Assembly: GCA_027593305.1 (NCBI GenBank)
Contig: JAQCJA010000005.1
Location: 1 to 26,860 of the forward strand
DNA: 26,860 nucleotides
Reading direction: 5' to 3'
Origin: a bacterium
Lineage (GTDB): Bacteria; Latescibacterota; UBA2968; UBA8231
Shown here: one piece after another, positions 1 to 8,328 of the stretch
Numbering within the stretch: the stretch's first letter is position 1
How the letters are laid out: the number at the start of each line of letters is the position of its first letter
The notes under the pieces: model-generated
The model's database searches: none
Seen by the model: only the letters and a program-made list of their open reading frames with translations
Told to the model about the DNA's origin: nothing
Translations under genes and position numbers: made by a program

Positions 1-1113
1 GCTGACAAGCTCGAGACGGTCGCGCAGATCGTTGAAGCCAACCATGTCGAAATTGAGCACACCGAGGATGTGGTCGCCACGGGCCCGGGCGGCTTTGGCG
101 TAGTGACGGCTGCCCCAGAGACCGAGTTCCTCACCGGACCAGGTGACGAAACGGATCGACCACGGGAAGGGCCCGGCAGACGCCAGAAGTCGGGCACTCT
201 CAACAACGACGGCCACGCCCGAACCATTGTCGTCGGCGCCCGGTGCTGGATGTGTCATCCAGTCCCAACGTCCCGGTTCTTCGCCGACACGAGCCAGATC
301 CGCCTGGCTGCTGCGGCTGCCGATGGCGTCGTAATGCGCGCAGATGATGTACGTGCCGGCATCCGGATCGGTGCCGGCCAGTTCGCCGACGACGTTGTAC
401 ATGAGGGAGTCCTGCGGCGTGACGCGGAAGCTGTCGAGATGTACGGCGTTTTCTCCCAGTTCAGCGGCCAGTCGCTGGCGCAGGTACGTCGTGCTTTCGA
501 AGGTTTCGCGCCGCCGGGCGTAGCGGCTGCGCACATTGCCACGGACGGCGCCGAGGGCGGGATCGATGAAGGACAGGCGCTCGACGGTGGCGCGCAGGCG
601 ATCTGTGTCGACCTGTTCCAGCAGCGTGATCACGGCTGCCGCAGGCTCCCGAGCGGTCGTGCGCAAGGCAGGCGCCAGCGTCGGTGTGACATAGTGCGCC
701 GGCAGGGGATAGAGGAAATGTTCCTCCTCGAGCAGCGTCGGCAGACGTTCCGTCTGCAAACGCACCAGAGCCCAGCCACTTGGATCCTCATAGATGAGGT
801 CTACGTCCGGTGGCCGTGTATCATGCAGGTGATCGATCAGGTACCAGCCCTGATCGCTGGTTGCCTGGTCTGTGAAGAGGACCTCGAAGCCGGCTTCTAC
901 CAGTTGTCGCGATGTCCCGTCCGTTGCACGGATGATCGCCACGCCGGGTGCCACATAGCGCAGCGGCTCGAGTGTGGCCAGTTCAGCAGTTGAACGCCAC
1001 TTGATGCCGACGATCCGGGTCGTTGTTGTTGCGGGAGTACTGGACCATACGGCGCCCATGGAGGGCACGACAGCGAGGCACAAGACGAGGCACCGAAAGA
1101 GAGATCTGGACAT
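1..1113 (-). CDS. Secreted M28-family zinc aminopeptidase (3' end outside window)
   Basis: The frame starts at ATG 1113 and is open to the left edge (371 codons seen), so the C-terminus is missing. Residues 1-25 look like a Sec signal peptide (MSRSLFRCLVLCLAVV...). The catalytic domain fills the second half and shows most of the M28 metal site in order: HYDAIG (H260), GADDNGSG (D294/D295), GEELGLWGS (E328/E329, catalytic base plus ligand) and NFDMVG (D356). The last expected zinc ligand, a His, would lie beyond the edge. M28 enzymes of this type remove N-terminal residues from peptides in the periplasm or outside the cell. Residues 30-230 form a poorly conserved N-terminal region that I do not recognise. 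The CstA-family gene lies 62 bp upstream on the same strand, and a co-transcribed peptide-use pair is plausible. The family is clear; the exact substrate is not. Confidence 0.88.
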   Translation of the reverse strand, partial: MSRSLFRCLVLCLAVVPSMGAVWSSTPATTTTRIVGIKWRSTAELATLEPLRYVAPGVAIIRATDGTSRQLVEAGFEVLFTDQATSDQGWYLIDHLHDTRPPDVDLIYEDPSGWALVRLQTERLPTLLEEEHFLYPLPAHYVTPTLAPALRTTAREPAAAVITLLEQVDTDRLRATVERLSFIDPALGAVRGNVRSRYARRRETFESTTYLRQRLAAELGENAVHLDSFRVTPQDSLMYNVVGELAGTDPDAGTYIICAHYDAIGSRSSQADLARVGEEPGRWDWMTHPAPGADDNGSGVAVVVESARLLASAGPFPWSIRFVTWSGEELGLWGSRHYAKAARARGDHILGVLNFDMVGFNDLRDRLELVS

Positions 1114-1134
1114 GCCGACGAATATAGGGCTCGC

Positions 1135-1147
1135 GACCCCTCGGGTC
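1135..1147 (-). terminator. Short GC hairpin downstream of the CstA-family gene
   Basis: GACCC-ctc-GGGTC forms a perfect 5-bp stem with a 3-base loop, 28 bases past the CstA-family stop. There is no T-tract, so it is at best a weak terminator or a pause between that gene and the M28 gene. Confidence 0.2.
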
Positions 1148-1175
1148 AGTCGAGTGTCAGCAGGCGCGGCGCGGG

Positions 1176-2897
1176 TCAGCCCCCGGTGGCCGGCAGCGAG
1201 GCTGCCACACGATCGCGCATCATCAGATATAACCCCTCGATCGTCAGCCAGATCTGCAGCACAAGGGCGATGGAGCCAATGACGAGACTCGGGATATTGC
1301 CGGCCTCGTAGAGAGTGCCCAGGGTGTCGGTCAGGGCCCACGAGGTGAAGGTGAGGATGATCAGGGATGGCAGCAGCGTGACGAAGTAGTTGCGCCCCTG
1401 TTGCTTGAGCCAGTAGCTGACGACGATGAGCGCCAGGCCGGCAAGCAGCTGATTCATGCTGCCGAAGAGGGGCCACAGCAACAGGGCCCCCTTGCCGCCG
1501 GCGCCATTGTAGAAGGCCAGGGCCAATGCCGTTACCACTGCCAGCAAGGTTGCCGGATGCCGCTTCGTCAGCGCCTCGATCCTGAGATCGACGGCCAGTT
1601 CGCTGATGACGTAGCGCTGCAGGCGTGTTGAGGTGTCGAGGGTGGTGCCGGCAAAGGACGCGACAAACACGCCCATGAGCACGACGGCAAATTCCTTCGG
1701 GACGCCGAGGGCGGCGATCATGTTGGCGGCACCGACAACAAAGGCAGCCACCTTGGAGGCGAGACCGCTGGAGGCCATCCACGAACCGTAGTGCGTGGCA
1801 AAAGCGGCGGACCCGGTCAGGATCTGACCGTCGGCAGCAGTGTAGGCCATGGCCAGGCCGCCGCCGCAAGCGATCAACACGATGGTCGCCAGGAAACCTT
1901 CCGTCAGCATCGACCCGTAGCCGACGAAACGGGCGTCAGGTTCGGTCTCAATCTGTTTCGAAGTTGTGCCGCTGGACACCAGGCAGTGGAAGCCGCTGAT
2001 GGCACCACAGGCGATGGTGATGAAGAGGAAGGGCATCCACGGCGGTGCCCCCTCCGGCGACAGATTGAAAGCAGGGGCCACCATGGTAGGAGCGGTGACA
2101 AAAACTCCGAGAACGAGCAGGGCCATGGCGACCATCAGTTGCCAGGCGTTGATATAGTCGCGCGGCTGCAGCAGCGTCGTCACCGACAGGGTGGAGGCGA
2201 CGTAGGCATAGATGAGCAGCAGGATCGTCCAGACACCTGTCGCTGGCAGTCCGAAGATCTCCGGCATCGGCAGCGGCAGGTAGTACCCGGCGACGATGCC
2301 GCCATACATGGCCGCCACAGCAAGGGCGGTGATCCGGGTAAGATTGGCGCTACCCCCGCGGATGGCGCGGCCCATGGCGATGGCGATGGGGATCTGCACC
2401 CATACGGGCAGCACGGCAGCGGGATACATGTTGAAGATGACGGCGATGACGAGGCCGAAAATGGCGATGACGATGAGCAGGGCAAGGAAGACGATGATGA
2501 AGAACATGATCTTCAGATGGCGGTTCATCACCATGCCGGTGATCTCCGCCATCGTGTGCCCCTTGTGGCGCAGGGAGATGACCAGCGCCCCCAGATCGTG
2601 TACAGCTCCCATGAACACCGAGCCGAGAAAGATCCATAACAGCGCCGGAACCCAACCCCAGATGATGCCGATGGCGGGGCCGACGATGGGGCCCGTGCCG
2701 GCAATCGAGGTGAAGTGGTGGCCGAAGATGACCTGTTTCTTCGTCGGCACGTAGTCCACGCCGTCCGACAGTTCACGTGACGGCGTCAGATTGGCTGCGT
2801 CCAGGCCAAAGACCTTCTGGCTCAGGTAACGGCCATAGGTGTTGTAGGCGACGAGATAGCCGATGGCCGATACGACAACGATGATGATGCTTTCCAT
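1176..2897 (-). CDS. CstA-family carbon starvation / pyruvate-peptide transporter
   Basis: A 573-residue polytopic membrane protein of the CstA/BtsT family, which imports pyruvate or peptides with protons across the inner membrane. Family hallmarks are visible: an N-terminal helix followed by NTYGRYL, then HHFTSIAGTGPIVGPAIG (about residues 60-77), GAVHDLGALVISLRHKG and, near residue 430, FAGTTLDTSTRLQRY. Many further hydrophobic helices follow. The length matches the shorter CstA branch that lacks the long C-terminal extension. The start at 2897 is backed by GGAGAAG seven bases upstream. It is the first gene of a likely two-gene unit with the M28 peptidase. The family assignment is secure, but I cannot tell pyruvate from peptide specificity, so no gene symbol is given. 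Confidence 0.93.
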   Translation of the reverse strand: MESIIIVVVSAIGYLVAYNTYGRYLSQKVFGLDAANLTPSRELSDGVDYVPTKKQVIFGHHFTSIAGTGPIVGPAIGIIWGWVPALLWIFLGSVFMGAVHDLGALVISLRHKGHTMAEITGMVMNRHLKIMFFIIVFLALLIVIAIFGLVIAVIFNMYPAAVLPVWVQIPIAIAMGRAIRGGSANLTRITALAVAAMYGGIVAGYYLPLPMPEIFGLPATGVWTILLLIYAYVASTLSVTTLLQPRDYINAWQLMVAMALLVLGVFVTAPTMVAPAFNLSPEGAPPWMPFLFITIACGAISGFHCLVSSGTTSKQIETEPDARFVGYGSMLTEGFLATIVLIACGGGLAMAYTAADGQILTGSAAFATHYGSWMASSGLASKVAAFVVGAANMIAALGVPKEFAVVLMGVFVASFAGTTLDTSTRLQRYVISELAVDLRIEALTKRHPATLLAVVTALALAFYNGAGGKGALLLWPLFGSMNQLLAGLALIVVSYWLKQQGRNYFVTLLPSLIILTFTSWALTDTLGTLYEAGNIPSLVIGSIALVLQIWLTIEGLYLMMRDRVAASLPATGG

Positions 2898-2987
2898 GCA
2901 GGCACTTCTCCGAGGGGGGTGCCATCTCTGGCGCAGGGCAGCTTCTCACCTAACATGGATTCAACGTCCAGATCCGGCAAGCGGCTG

Positions 2988-4058
2988 TCACCCGGCCAGA
3001 TTCAGCATAGTCTGAACGAGGCCGGCGCTGTCGGTGCCCGCCTGCAGATGTACACACGAGGCATCGCGCAGCAGTCGGGCCAGCTGCCCCAGGTTCCGCG
3101 TCCAGGCGGCGTCGGTGTCGTAGAACAGGCTGCTGGCGACAACGGCCGCTGCCACTTCCTCACCCGTAGCGGGCCGCACGGTCGTCACCGGATCGCCGCT
3201 GCGCCGCAACAGGCACAAGCATGTACGGGCGGGGGTCACGGCCTCTGCCCGGACCCGCTCCGGAGCCCAGGCGCGCAGATCGAGGACGTGTTTGGTCTCC
3301 TGTCGAACCGGTTCCGGAGCCAAAGGCGGCGCTGAAGCAACCCGCTCAAGGAAAGCCTCCGCCACATCCTGACGCAGCTTCATGCGGCCCACAGGGAAGC
3401 CGTGCAACCGCGGCCGGCCCGCTGGGTCGGCGTCGACAAAGACCATGCTGTCCGTCATCAGGTCGAAGCCACCCGATTCGATCGCGTGCAAAGACGTGGT
3501 GGTCTTGCCAGTGCCATGGTCGCCGAGCACGAGCAGAGCCGTATCGTCCTGCAGCAGACAGGAGGCATGAAGCATGCCGAAGCCGGCGGCGATGAGAAGA
3601 TTCAACAGGACCGTGTCGAGGAGTCGCGCGCGCACCATGTCGGCACGCTCCGCCAGCAGCGGGTGCACGACGATATGGCCCTCGAGACGATCAAGGTCGA
3701 GGCTGGCATGGCCAAAGCCGCCGGCGTCGATACTGGCCCAGGAGTCTCGTCCGGCGAAAGTCATGTGCAGGTCCGCCGGCAGCGGACCGCGATCCGGCGC
3801 TGCTGTCGCCACCGCGGCGTGGATGATGATGGGCGGCACCGCCTGGGAGGGGGCCTGCGAGTAGGCGGGCAGTGCCAGCCGCAACGCCTCGAGAAAACAG
3901 GGGTGATCTGCGTGCATCTCGAAGGGCCGGCCAAGAACACAGAACGCCCGGCGCAGGGGCAGACCCTGTCGTCGACCCCAGAAATCCTCCAGGTGGTCGG
4001 CGTCGGCGCGATAGCGCTGCAGCAGTGTTGCCGCTGCCTGGCGGCCGGCGTCTTTCAT
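2988..4058 (-). CDS. HPr kinase-like P-loop protein
   Basis: A 356-residue protein with an HprK-type Walker A loop, GDHGTGKTT (K185), set in LLVLGDHGTGKTTTSLHAIE after a stretch that reads GMLHASCLL. It is followed by LMTDSMVFVD and GFPVGRMKLR, as in HPr kinase C-terminal domains. The N-terminal 150 residues are divergent, and the protein is not a canonical HprK of a PTS system; no PTS genes are present. HprK-like proteins outside the PTS phosphorylate peptides or unknown partners and are often found with nucleotidyltransferases in surface-product loci. The start at 4058 is chosen because it overlaps the upstream stop as ATGA, with GCAGGAG just before it; a 41-residue extension upstream is read-through of the neighbouring gene. 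It is the last gene of the four-gene unit that starts at the flippase. The P-loop kinase fold is fairly sure; the target is unknown. Confidence 0.78.
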   Translation of the reverse strand: MKDAGRQAAATLLQRYRADADHLEDFWGRRQGLPLRRAFCVLGRPFEMHADHPCFLEALRLALPAYSQAPSQAVPPIIIHAAVATAAPDRGPLPADLHMTFAGRDSWASIDAGGFGHASLDLDRLEGHIVVHPLLAERADMVRARLLDTVLLNLLIAAGFGMLHASCLLQDDTALLVLGDHGTGKTTTSLHAIESGGFDLMTDSMVFVDADPAGRPRLHGFPVGRMKLRQDVAEAFLERVASAPPLAPEPVRQETKHVLDLRAWAPERVRAEAVTPARTCLCLLRRSGDPVTTVRPATGEEVAAAVVASSLFYDTDAAWTRNLGQLARLLRDASCVHLQAGTDSAGLVQTMLNLAG

Positions 4059-5062
4059 TGGTGGGCTCCTGCGGCAGTGAGTGTTGCCTCGACAGCTTCG
4101 GCGGTGTGCAGCCACCAACCGGAGAGACCGGAGTCGGTCTGGGTGGTGATGGGCGGCAGGTAGCTGAGGGCGCACCAGCAACGGGCGCAGGTGAAGGCAT
4201 GGGCGCGATCGCCATCGTGCCAGGGCTGCAGCCCGTGGTGCCGCCTGGCGGCGTCATAGGCATCAAGCAGGTAGACGGGGTCGATGTTGCGATGATTGTT
4301 CCAGGGCTGGAAGAACAGGTTGCCCAGATCGAATCCGGGCCCCCCGGCGGCGGCGATGTGCCAGTCAAGGAGGCGGCCCCCTGTGGCCGGGGACCTCGAC
4401 AACGCGATGTTGCCGGTGTTGAAGTCCGAGTGGACAAGGCAGGATGGACTCGCCGCGAGCGAAGCGGCGGGGAAACGTCGCATCGTTGCCTCCACGGCGG
4501 CCGCCAGGCCCCAGGCCCGGCCGCTGTCCCGGGCCCATCGGTCCAGGGTCACGGCCGCTTCATGAATCCGTGCCGGCGGCCAGCGCCGGTCTGGTGCCGG
4601 CATCAGCAATTCACTGCCGATCTGCGATGCCGATTGTGTGCCACCATGGAGCCGGGCAAAAATTTCGGCGACGGTGGCGATCTCGCCGGGAGTCCATGTG
4701 TGCCGTCGAGGCCGGAACTCGAAGGCCGGTGCCAGATCTTCAAGAACGAGTCGGACCATCTGCTTGTCTTCATCGATGTGCAGCAAGCGCGGGGCGACGT
4801 CGGCGGCCCCGATCAGCAGGTGTCGATAGGCGAAGCCTTCGCGGCGGAAACCCTCGGAGTCCGTCATCGACCATGGAAGCCGACTCTCCTTGACAATGAC
4901 GGACGCCGGCAGCCCCGTCCCAGCCAGGTGAATCCGGCCAATCTCGCTGGGGCTGTTGCCGCCGGTCAGGGGCTCGACACGACAGTCCCGGAGCTGCGTA
5001 CCAAACACGGCGCGCCACGTTTCGGGATCCGTCCACGGGGTCGGTGCCACGGTCACCGTCAT
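4055..5062 (-). CDS. APH-fold (aminoglycoside phosphotransferase-like) small-molecule kinase
   Basis: A 335-residue protein of the APH/choline-kinase superfamily. The N-lobe has a VIVKES segment that supplies the ATP-binding Lys. The catalytic loop reads HSDFNTGNIALS (H211, catalytic D213, metal-binding N218), and LLDWHIAAAGGPGFDLGNL gives the second metal ligand, D233. Family members phosphorylate small hydroxylated molecules; resistance to antibiotics is only one case, and sugar or lipid kinases in envelope pathways are common. The start at 5062 overlaps the TPR gene's stop (ATGA) and its own stop overlaps the HprK-like start (ATGA), so translation is probably coupled along the unit. Context beside a flippase and a membrane transferase favours a glycan or lipid-carrier substrate over an antibiotic. 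The substrate cannot be read from the sequence. Confidence 0.82.
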   Translation of the reverse strand: MTVTVAPTPWTDPETWRAVFGTQLRDCRVEPLTGGNSPSEIGRIHLAGTGLPASVIVKESRLPWSMTDSEGFRREGFAYRHLLIGAADVAPRLLHIDEDKQMVRLVLEDLAPAFEFRPRRHTWTPGEIATVAEIFARLHGGTQSASQIGSELLMPAPDRRWPPARIHEAAVTLDRWARDSGRAWGLAAAVEATMRRFPAASLAASPSCLVHSDFNTGNIALSRSPATGGRLLDWHIAAAGGPGFDLGNLFFQPWNNHRNIDPVYLLDAYDAARRHHGLQPWHDGDRAHAFTCARCWCALSYLPPITTQTDSGLSGWWLHTAEAVEATLTAAGAHQ

Positions 5063-5493
5063 GGTGTGATGCCTTCGGTCTGCTGCAGGTACTGCAGCAC
5101 CCGTTTGCGAGGCGGCGCATCTGTCTCGGCCAGCTGCAGATACCGACGCAAGGCACGACGCGCGTGCTGACGATGTCCACAACGGGCGTAGGCGTCGCCG
5201 AGTTGCAGGTGGCCCTCAGCAGAGTCGGGCAGGTGCTGCACGAAGCGTTCGAGGGCACTGGCGGCAGCGGTGCAGTCGCCGAGACGGGCATAGGACACAC
5301 CCAGGTTGAACTGCAGATGATCGATTTTCGCACCGGACTCGATGGCGCGCGTGAAGGCGGCGGCGGCATCCGCGGAACGGCCCAGATCAAAGTACGAGGT
5401 GCCGAGATTGTTCCACGCGCCGGCAAAGTCGGGCTGCAGGCGAACGGCGTGCTGCAGGGCCTCGACGGCCTCTGCCTGCCGCTGTTGCCGCAG
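5059..5493 (-). pseudogene. TPR tail of the membrane protein, downstream of the TAG
   Basis: This 145-codon stretch (including the stop) is in the same frame as the membrane protein and holds three to four further tetratricopeptide repeats (AWNNLGTSYFDLG, LQFNLGVSYARLGD, GHLQLGDAYARCG). It ends with TGA overlapping the APH-fold gene's ATG. TPR helices usually scaffold protein partners. If the TAG is real, the only obvious restart is ATG 5298, which would give 79 residues. Because the APH-fold start is coupled to this stop, loss of translation here could also lower the two downstream genes. If the TAG is an error, this is simply the C-terminus of the preceding entry. Confidence 0.7.
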
Positions 5494-7101
5494 CTACAGG
5501 GCGCCGAGGTTGTTCCATGCTCTGGGCAAAGTCGAGTCCAGCCGCGTGGCACGTTCATAGTAGGCGCCAGCCCGATGCAGATCTCCTCGTTGATCGTAAA
5601 TGCGACCGAGGTTGTAGCAGGCCAGAGATGATCCCGGATCCCGCTCGATGGCCAGTTCATACTGACGTTCGGCGGCGTCGACGAAACCAAGGTTCTCGAA
5701 GCGCACACCGAGCTTGAGTCCCCGGGAGCCGGCCTGGTGTGGATCGCTGCTGACCATCGCCTCGACGGCGCGCACAAGGCGCGCGGGAGTTCGTTGCAGG
5801 GCGATCCACGGCAGGGTGTGGAACAGGCTGGTTACCAGCAGTGCCCACGTCGCATAACGCAGGCCTGCAGGGTGCTGCCAGAGGACTCGTTCCAGCGCGA
5901 CGGCGCCGGCCAGGATCCACAGGGGGGCGTGCATGGCCATCAGATCCCAGTCGAGCCGCCCCAGAGAGGGATTGACGATGAACATGAGTATCGCCGTGCT
6001 GCCGGCGGCGGCGGCGACCAGTTCAAGGCAGGCATCCGGCGCTGGCTTCGTCGGCGTCGGGCACAACCAGGTCGCAGCCAGGGCGATGACCGCTGGCAGA
6101 GCCGCAAGCAGGGCGAAGTTGGCTACGTCCGCCAGATGCAGCGGGTCCAGCAGGGTATAGGGAATGTGCTCGTAGGGCGTCAGCAGGGGAATCGCCGATG
6201 TCGGGCGGACCCACAGAAAGAACAACCATGCCGCCAGGCCACTGCCGATGGCTACGATCCAGGAGAGGTTGCGGGAGAGGATGCCGGGAAGGCGGCGATC
6301 GAGACCATGGCGCCGCAGGATGGCCAGCACGAGGCTCGCCCCGGCAAGGCTGCCGAGGGCATGGTGGCCACTGAGTACGAACCACACGAGGGCTGGCTGC
6401 CACAACCCCGTCTGCCGTCGGGCATAGCGCACCGTGGCGACCAGCAACAGAATGCCGAGAGCGGCGACGGAACCGTAAACCTCGACATACCCGAAGAAGA
6501 ACAGCATGTAGCCCGATGTTGCCAGCGGGGCGAACAGCAACAGGCGTGACGTCTCCCCCCGCTGGGTCAGCAGGCCACACAGGTGCCACCCCGACGCCAG
6601 CAACACCAGACCCCACGCTGAGGAGATCGCTGCATAGCTCTGCCAGGGCGTCCACCCAAGGGCCACACCCAGGCTGTGATGCAACAGGTGCCGCACGGCC
6701 GTGTCGTTGGCGTGCAGACGGAACCACACGCCGGGGAGCGTGTCGGCGCTGACCTCTGCCAGGCGCGCGTCGGCGTCGCCGAGCAATCCGTGTTCTACGG
6801 GGAAGGTCAGGAACAGTCCCAGGGCGACGGCGCAGATCGAGGCCGGCAGGGCCAGCCGGTGCAGGCGCCGCATCGGCAGCGCCAGGGCTCGCAACGTGGT
6901 CATCGCAGCATCTGCCACGGCTGGCAACAAGGCCACCGCCAGAATGCCCAGCAGTGTCACTGGCACCCAGTATGGCAGGAAGGCGGCCTGATGTAGTCCC
7001 CACAGCGCCCCCCGTCCCCAGGCCGACCAGGCTGCCAGGTGTGCCACCGCGGCCAGGGCACAAGGAACCAGCAGGGCGAACCTGGCGGAACGCGGGATCA
7101 C
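5494..7101 (-). CDS. GT-C-like polytopic membrane protein with TPRs, truncated by in-frame TAG
   Basis: It starts at GTG 7101, overlapping the flippase stop as GTGA, and reads 535 codons to a TAG at 5494-5496. About ten or more hydrophobic helices occupy residues 1-430, with GDADARLAEV after an early helix and FFFGYVEVYG in mid-protein. Acidic residues placed like this resemble GT-C membrane glycosyltransferases, but that is an inference from layout. From about residue 461 the protein becomes tetratricopeptide repeats (YNLGRIYDQRGDLHRAGAYY, then AWNNLGAL). The TAG falls exactly at TPR consensus position 11, normally Tyr; the next repeat shows AWNNLGTSY. The same frame then continues as good TPR sequence to 5059. 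I read this as one ancestral gene of 680 codons broken by a single TAC or TAT to TAG change, either real or a sequence error. Confidence 0.75.
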   Translation of the reverse strand: MIPRSARFALLVPCALAAVAHLAAWSAWGRGALWGLHQAAFLPYWVPVTLLGILAVALLPAVADAAMTTLRALALPMRRLHRLALPASICAVALGLFLTFPVEHGLLGDADARLAEVSADTLPGVWFRLHANDTAVRHLLHHSLGVALGWTPWQSYAAISSAWGLVLLASGWHLCGLLTQRGETSRLLLFAPLATSGYMLFFFGYVEVYGSVAALGILLLVATVRYARRQTGLWQPALVWFVLSGHHALGSLAGASLVLAILRRHGLDRRLPGILSRNLSWIVAIGSGLAAWLFFLWVRPTSAIPLLTPYEHIPYTLLDPLHLADVANFALLAALPAVIALAATWLCPTPTKPAPDACLELVAAAAGSTAILMFIVNPSLGRLDWDLMAMHAPLWILAGAVALERVLWQHPAGLRYATWALLVTSLFHTLPWIALQRTPARLVRAVEAMVSSDPHQAGSRGLKLGVRFENLGFVDAAERQYELAIERDPGSSLACYNLGRIYDQRGDLHRAGAYYERATRLDSTLPRAWNNLGAL

Positions 7102-8321
7102 GCCGGATCGCCGGCAGGCGCGTGGCGCCACAGAACCACGGCACAGCCAATGGTGTGCAGGATGAGACCGGCGAAGACACCGATGCTGAACAGATCCACC
7201 CCCTGCAGGAGAAAGCCCGGTACCTTGATGGCGAGACCCAGAACAGCGGCCATGGCTGTGATCACGAGCAGACGCCGCTCGAGGCCGTTGGCGACGAGGG
7301 CGGCGGCAAAGAACACGCCGAGGCTGTGGATGGGGAGTAACCAGGCAAACAAGCGATAGAGGGGCACGGAACCTGCGAAGTTGCTCCCCATCAGCCACAA
7401 CAGCAGAGGCTCACCGACAAACAGCAGTCCCAGGGTGACGGTGAAAGCCCCGGCCAACAGCGCCGCTGCGATGCGCAGCAACGTACGATGGGCCGCTGCC
7501 AGACTCTGATCTCTCGACGTCCGTACCAGGACCGGAATGGCCGCTGAGGCGACGACATAGGGCAGGAAGAAGAGACCTTCGATCCACTTGAAGGCAAGGC
7601 CGTAGTGCGCAACGAGTGACGCACTGCCTCCCATCCACTCCAGCACCGAAATGTCAACACGGTAAAGCAACTGGCCGCAGAAGAACAGCAGCAGAAAGGG
7701 CCAGAGGCGGCCCGCCAGCTGGCGCCAGATGGCGGGCCACAGCCGTGGCCCTGTGATCAGGTGAACGCCAAGGCGGTGGCTGCAGATTACCAGAGGGGCT
7801 ACATAGGCGATGGTAGCGGCGGCAATGACGACAGCGAGCCTTGCCAGGGTCGGCTCCGGTCGCACCAGCAGGAGCAATCCCCCGAGACCGGTCAGCGACG
7901 ACAGGATCCGGGCGACGGCGGGTGGGGTGATATGACCCCGGCCGATGCTGATGGCACCCAGCAGGGTCGACGCCGCGCGTGTGAGGGCGCAGCCGGCGAT
8001 GATGGCCAGCGCCGGCCCGCGGATACCGGCGACGAGAAGCACCACAAACAGGATCGTCAGCAAGGATGCGGCAAACAAGCCGGGCAGTCGCATATTGAGC
8101 TCGTCGAAGCGCGCGGCGGCTTCGCGGTTTACCATGTACTGACTGCCCCAGTGGACGCCGACCTCAAACCAGCTGGCGAAACTGAGAGCATAGAAATAGC
8201 TGGCCAGCTCGAATGACCCGAACCAGCGTCCCATGAGGATTACTTCGACTGCCATGCCGCCGTTATAGACCGCCTGGCTGGCAATGAGGATAAGCGACGA
8301 GGTGGCGAGCCGTGGAGACAT
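7098..8321 (-). CDS. Polysaccharide (Wzx-like) flippase, MOP superfamily
   Basis: A 407-residue membrane protein with about twelve hydrophobic helices and the general look of oligosaccharide flippases: an N-terminal SSLILIASQAVYNGG helix, WFGSFELASYFYALSFASWF, and later FKWIEGLFFLPYVVASAAIPV. Such proteins move lipid-linked glycans from the cytoplasmic to the periplasmic face of the inner membrane. The start at ATG 8321 keeps the first helix close to the N-terminus; a 58-residue upstream extension rich in Ser and Arg is not convincing. No strong ribosome binding site is visible. It is the first gene of the four-gene unit, coupled to the membrane/TPR gene through GTGA. Its start lies within 8 bp of, or overlaps, the divergent nucleotidyltransferase start. 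The superfamily is likely, the substrate unknown. Confidence 0.8.
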   Translation of the reverse strand: MSPRLATSSLILIASQAVYNGGMAVEVILMGRWFGSFELASYFYALSFASWFEVGVHWGSQYMVNREAAARFDELNMRLPGLFAASLLTILFVVLLVAGIRGPALAIIAGCALTRAASTLLGAISIGRGHITPPAVARILSSLTGLGGLLLLVRPEPTLARLAVVIAAATIAYVAPLVICSHRLGVHLITGPRLWPAIWRQLAGRLWPFLLLFFCGQLLYRVDISVLEWMGGSASLVAHYGLAFKWIEGLFFLPYVVASAAIPVLVRTSRDQSLAAAHRTLLRIAAALLAGAFTVTLGLLFVGEPLLLWLMGSNFAGSVPLYRLFAWLLPIHSLGVFFAAALVANGLERRLLVITAMAAVLGLAIKVPGFLLQGVDLFSIGVFAGLILHTIGCAVVLWRHAPAGDPA

Positions 8322-8328
8322 TGAGCAG

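Noticed and set aside
1791..2639. Long plus-strand open frame across the CstA-family gene
   Set aside because: It is antisense to a clear family member, and its product is a low-complexity Gly/Asp/His/Gln string typical of GC-rich shadow frames.
4055..5062. Aminoglycoside resistance gene
   Set aside because: The APH fold is clear, but the context is an envelope-type gene unit and nothing in the sequence points to antibiotic substrates.
3872..5170. 432-codon plus-strand frame across the APH-fold and HprK-like genes
   Set aside because: Antisense to two coupled genes with visible active-site motifs; Gly/Arg/Pro-rich composition.
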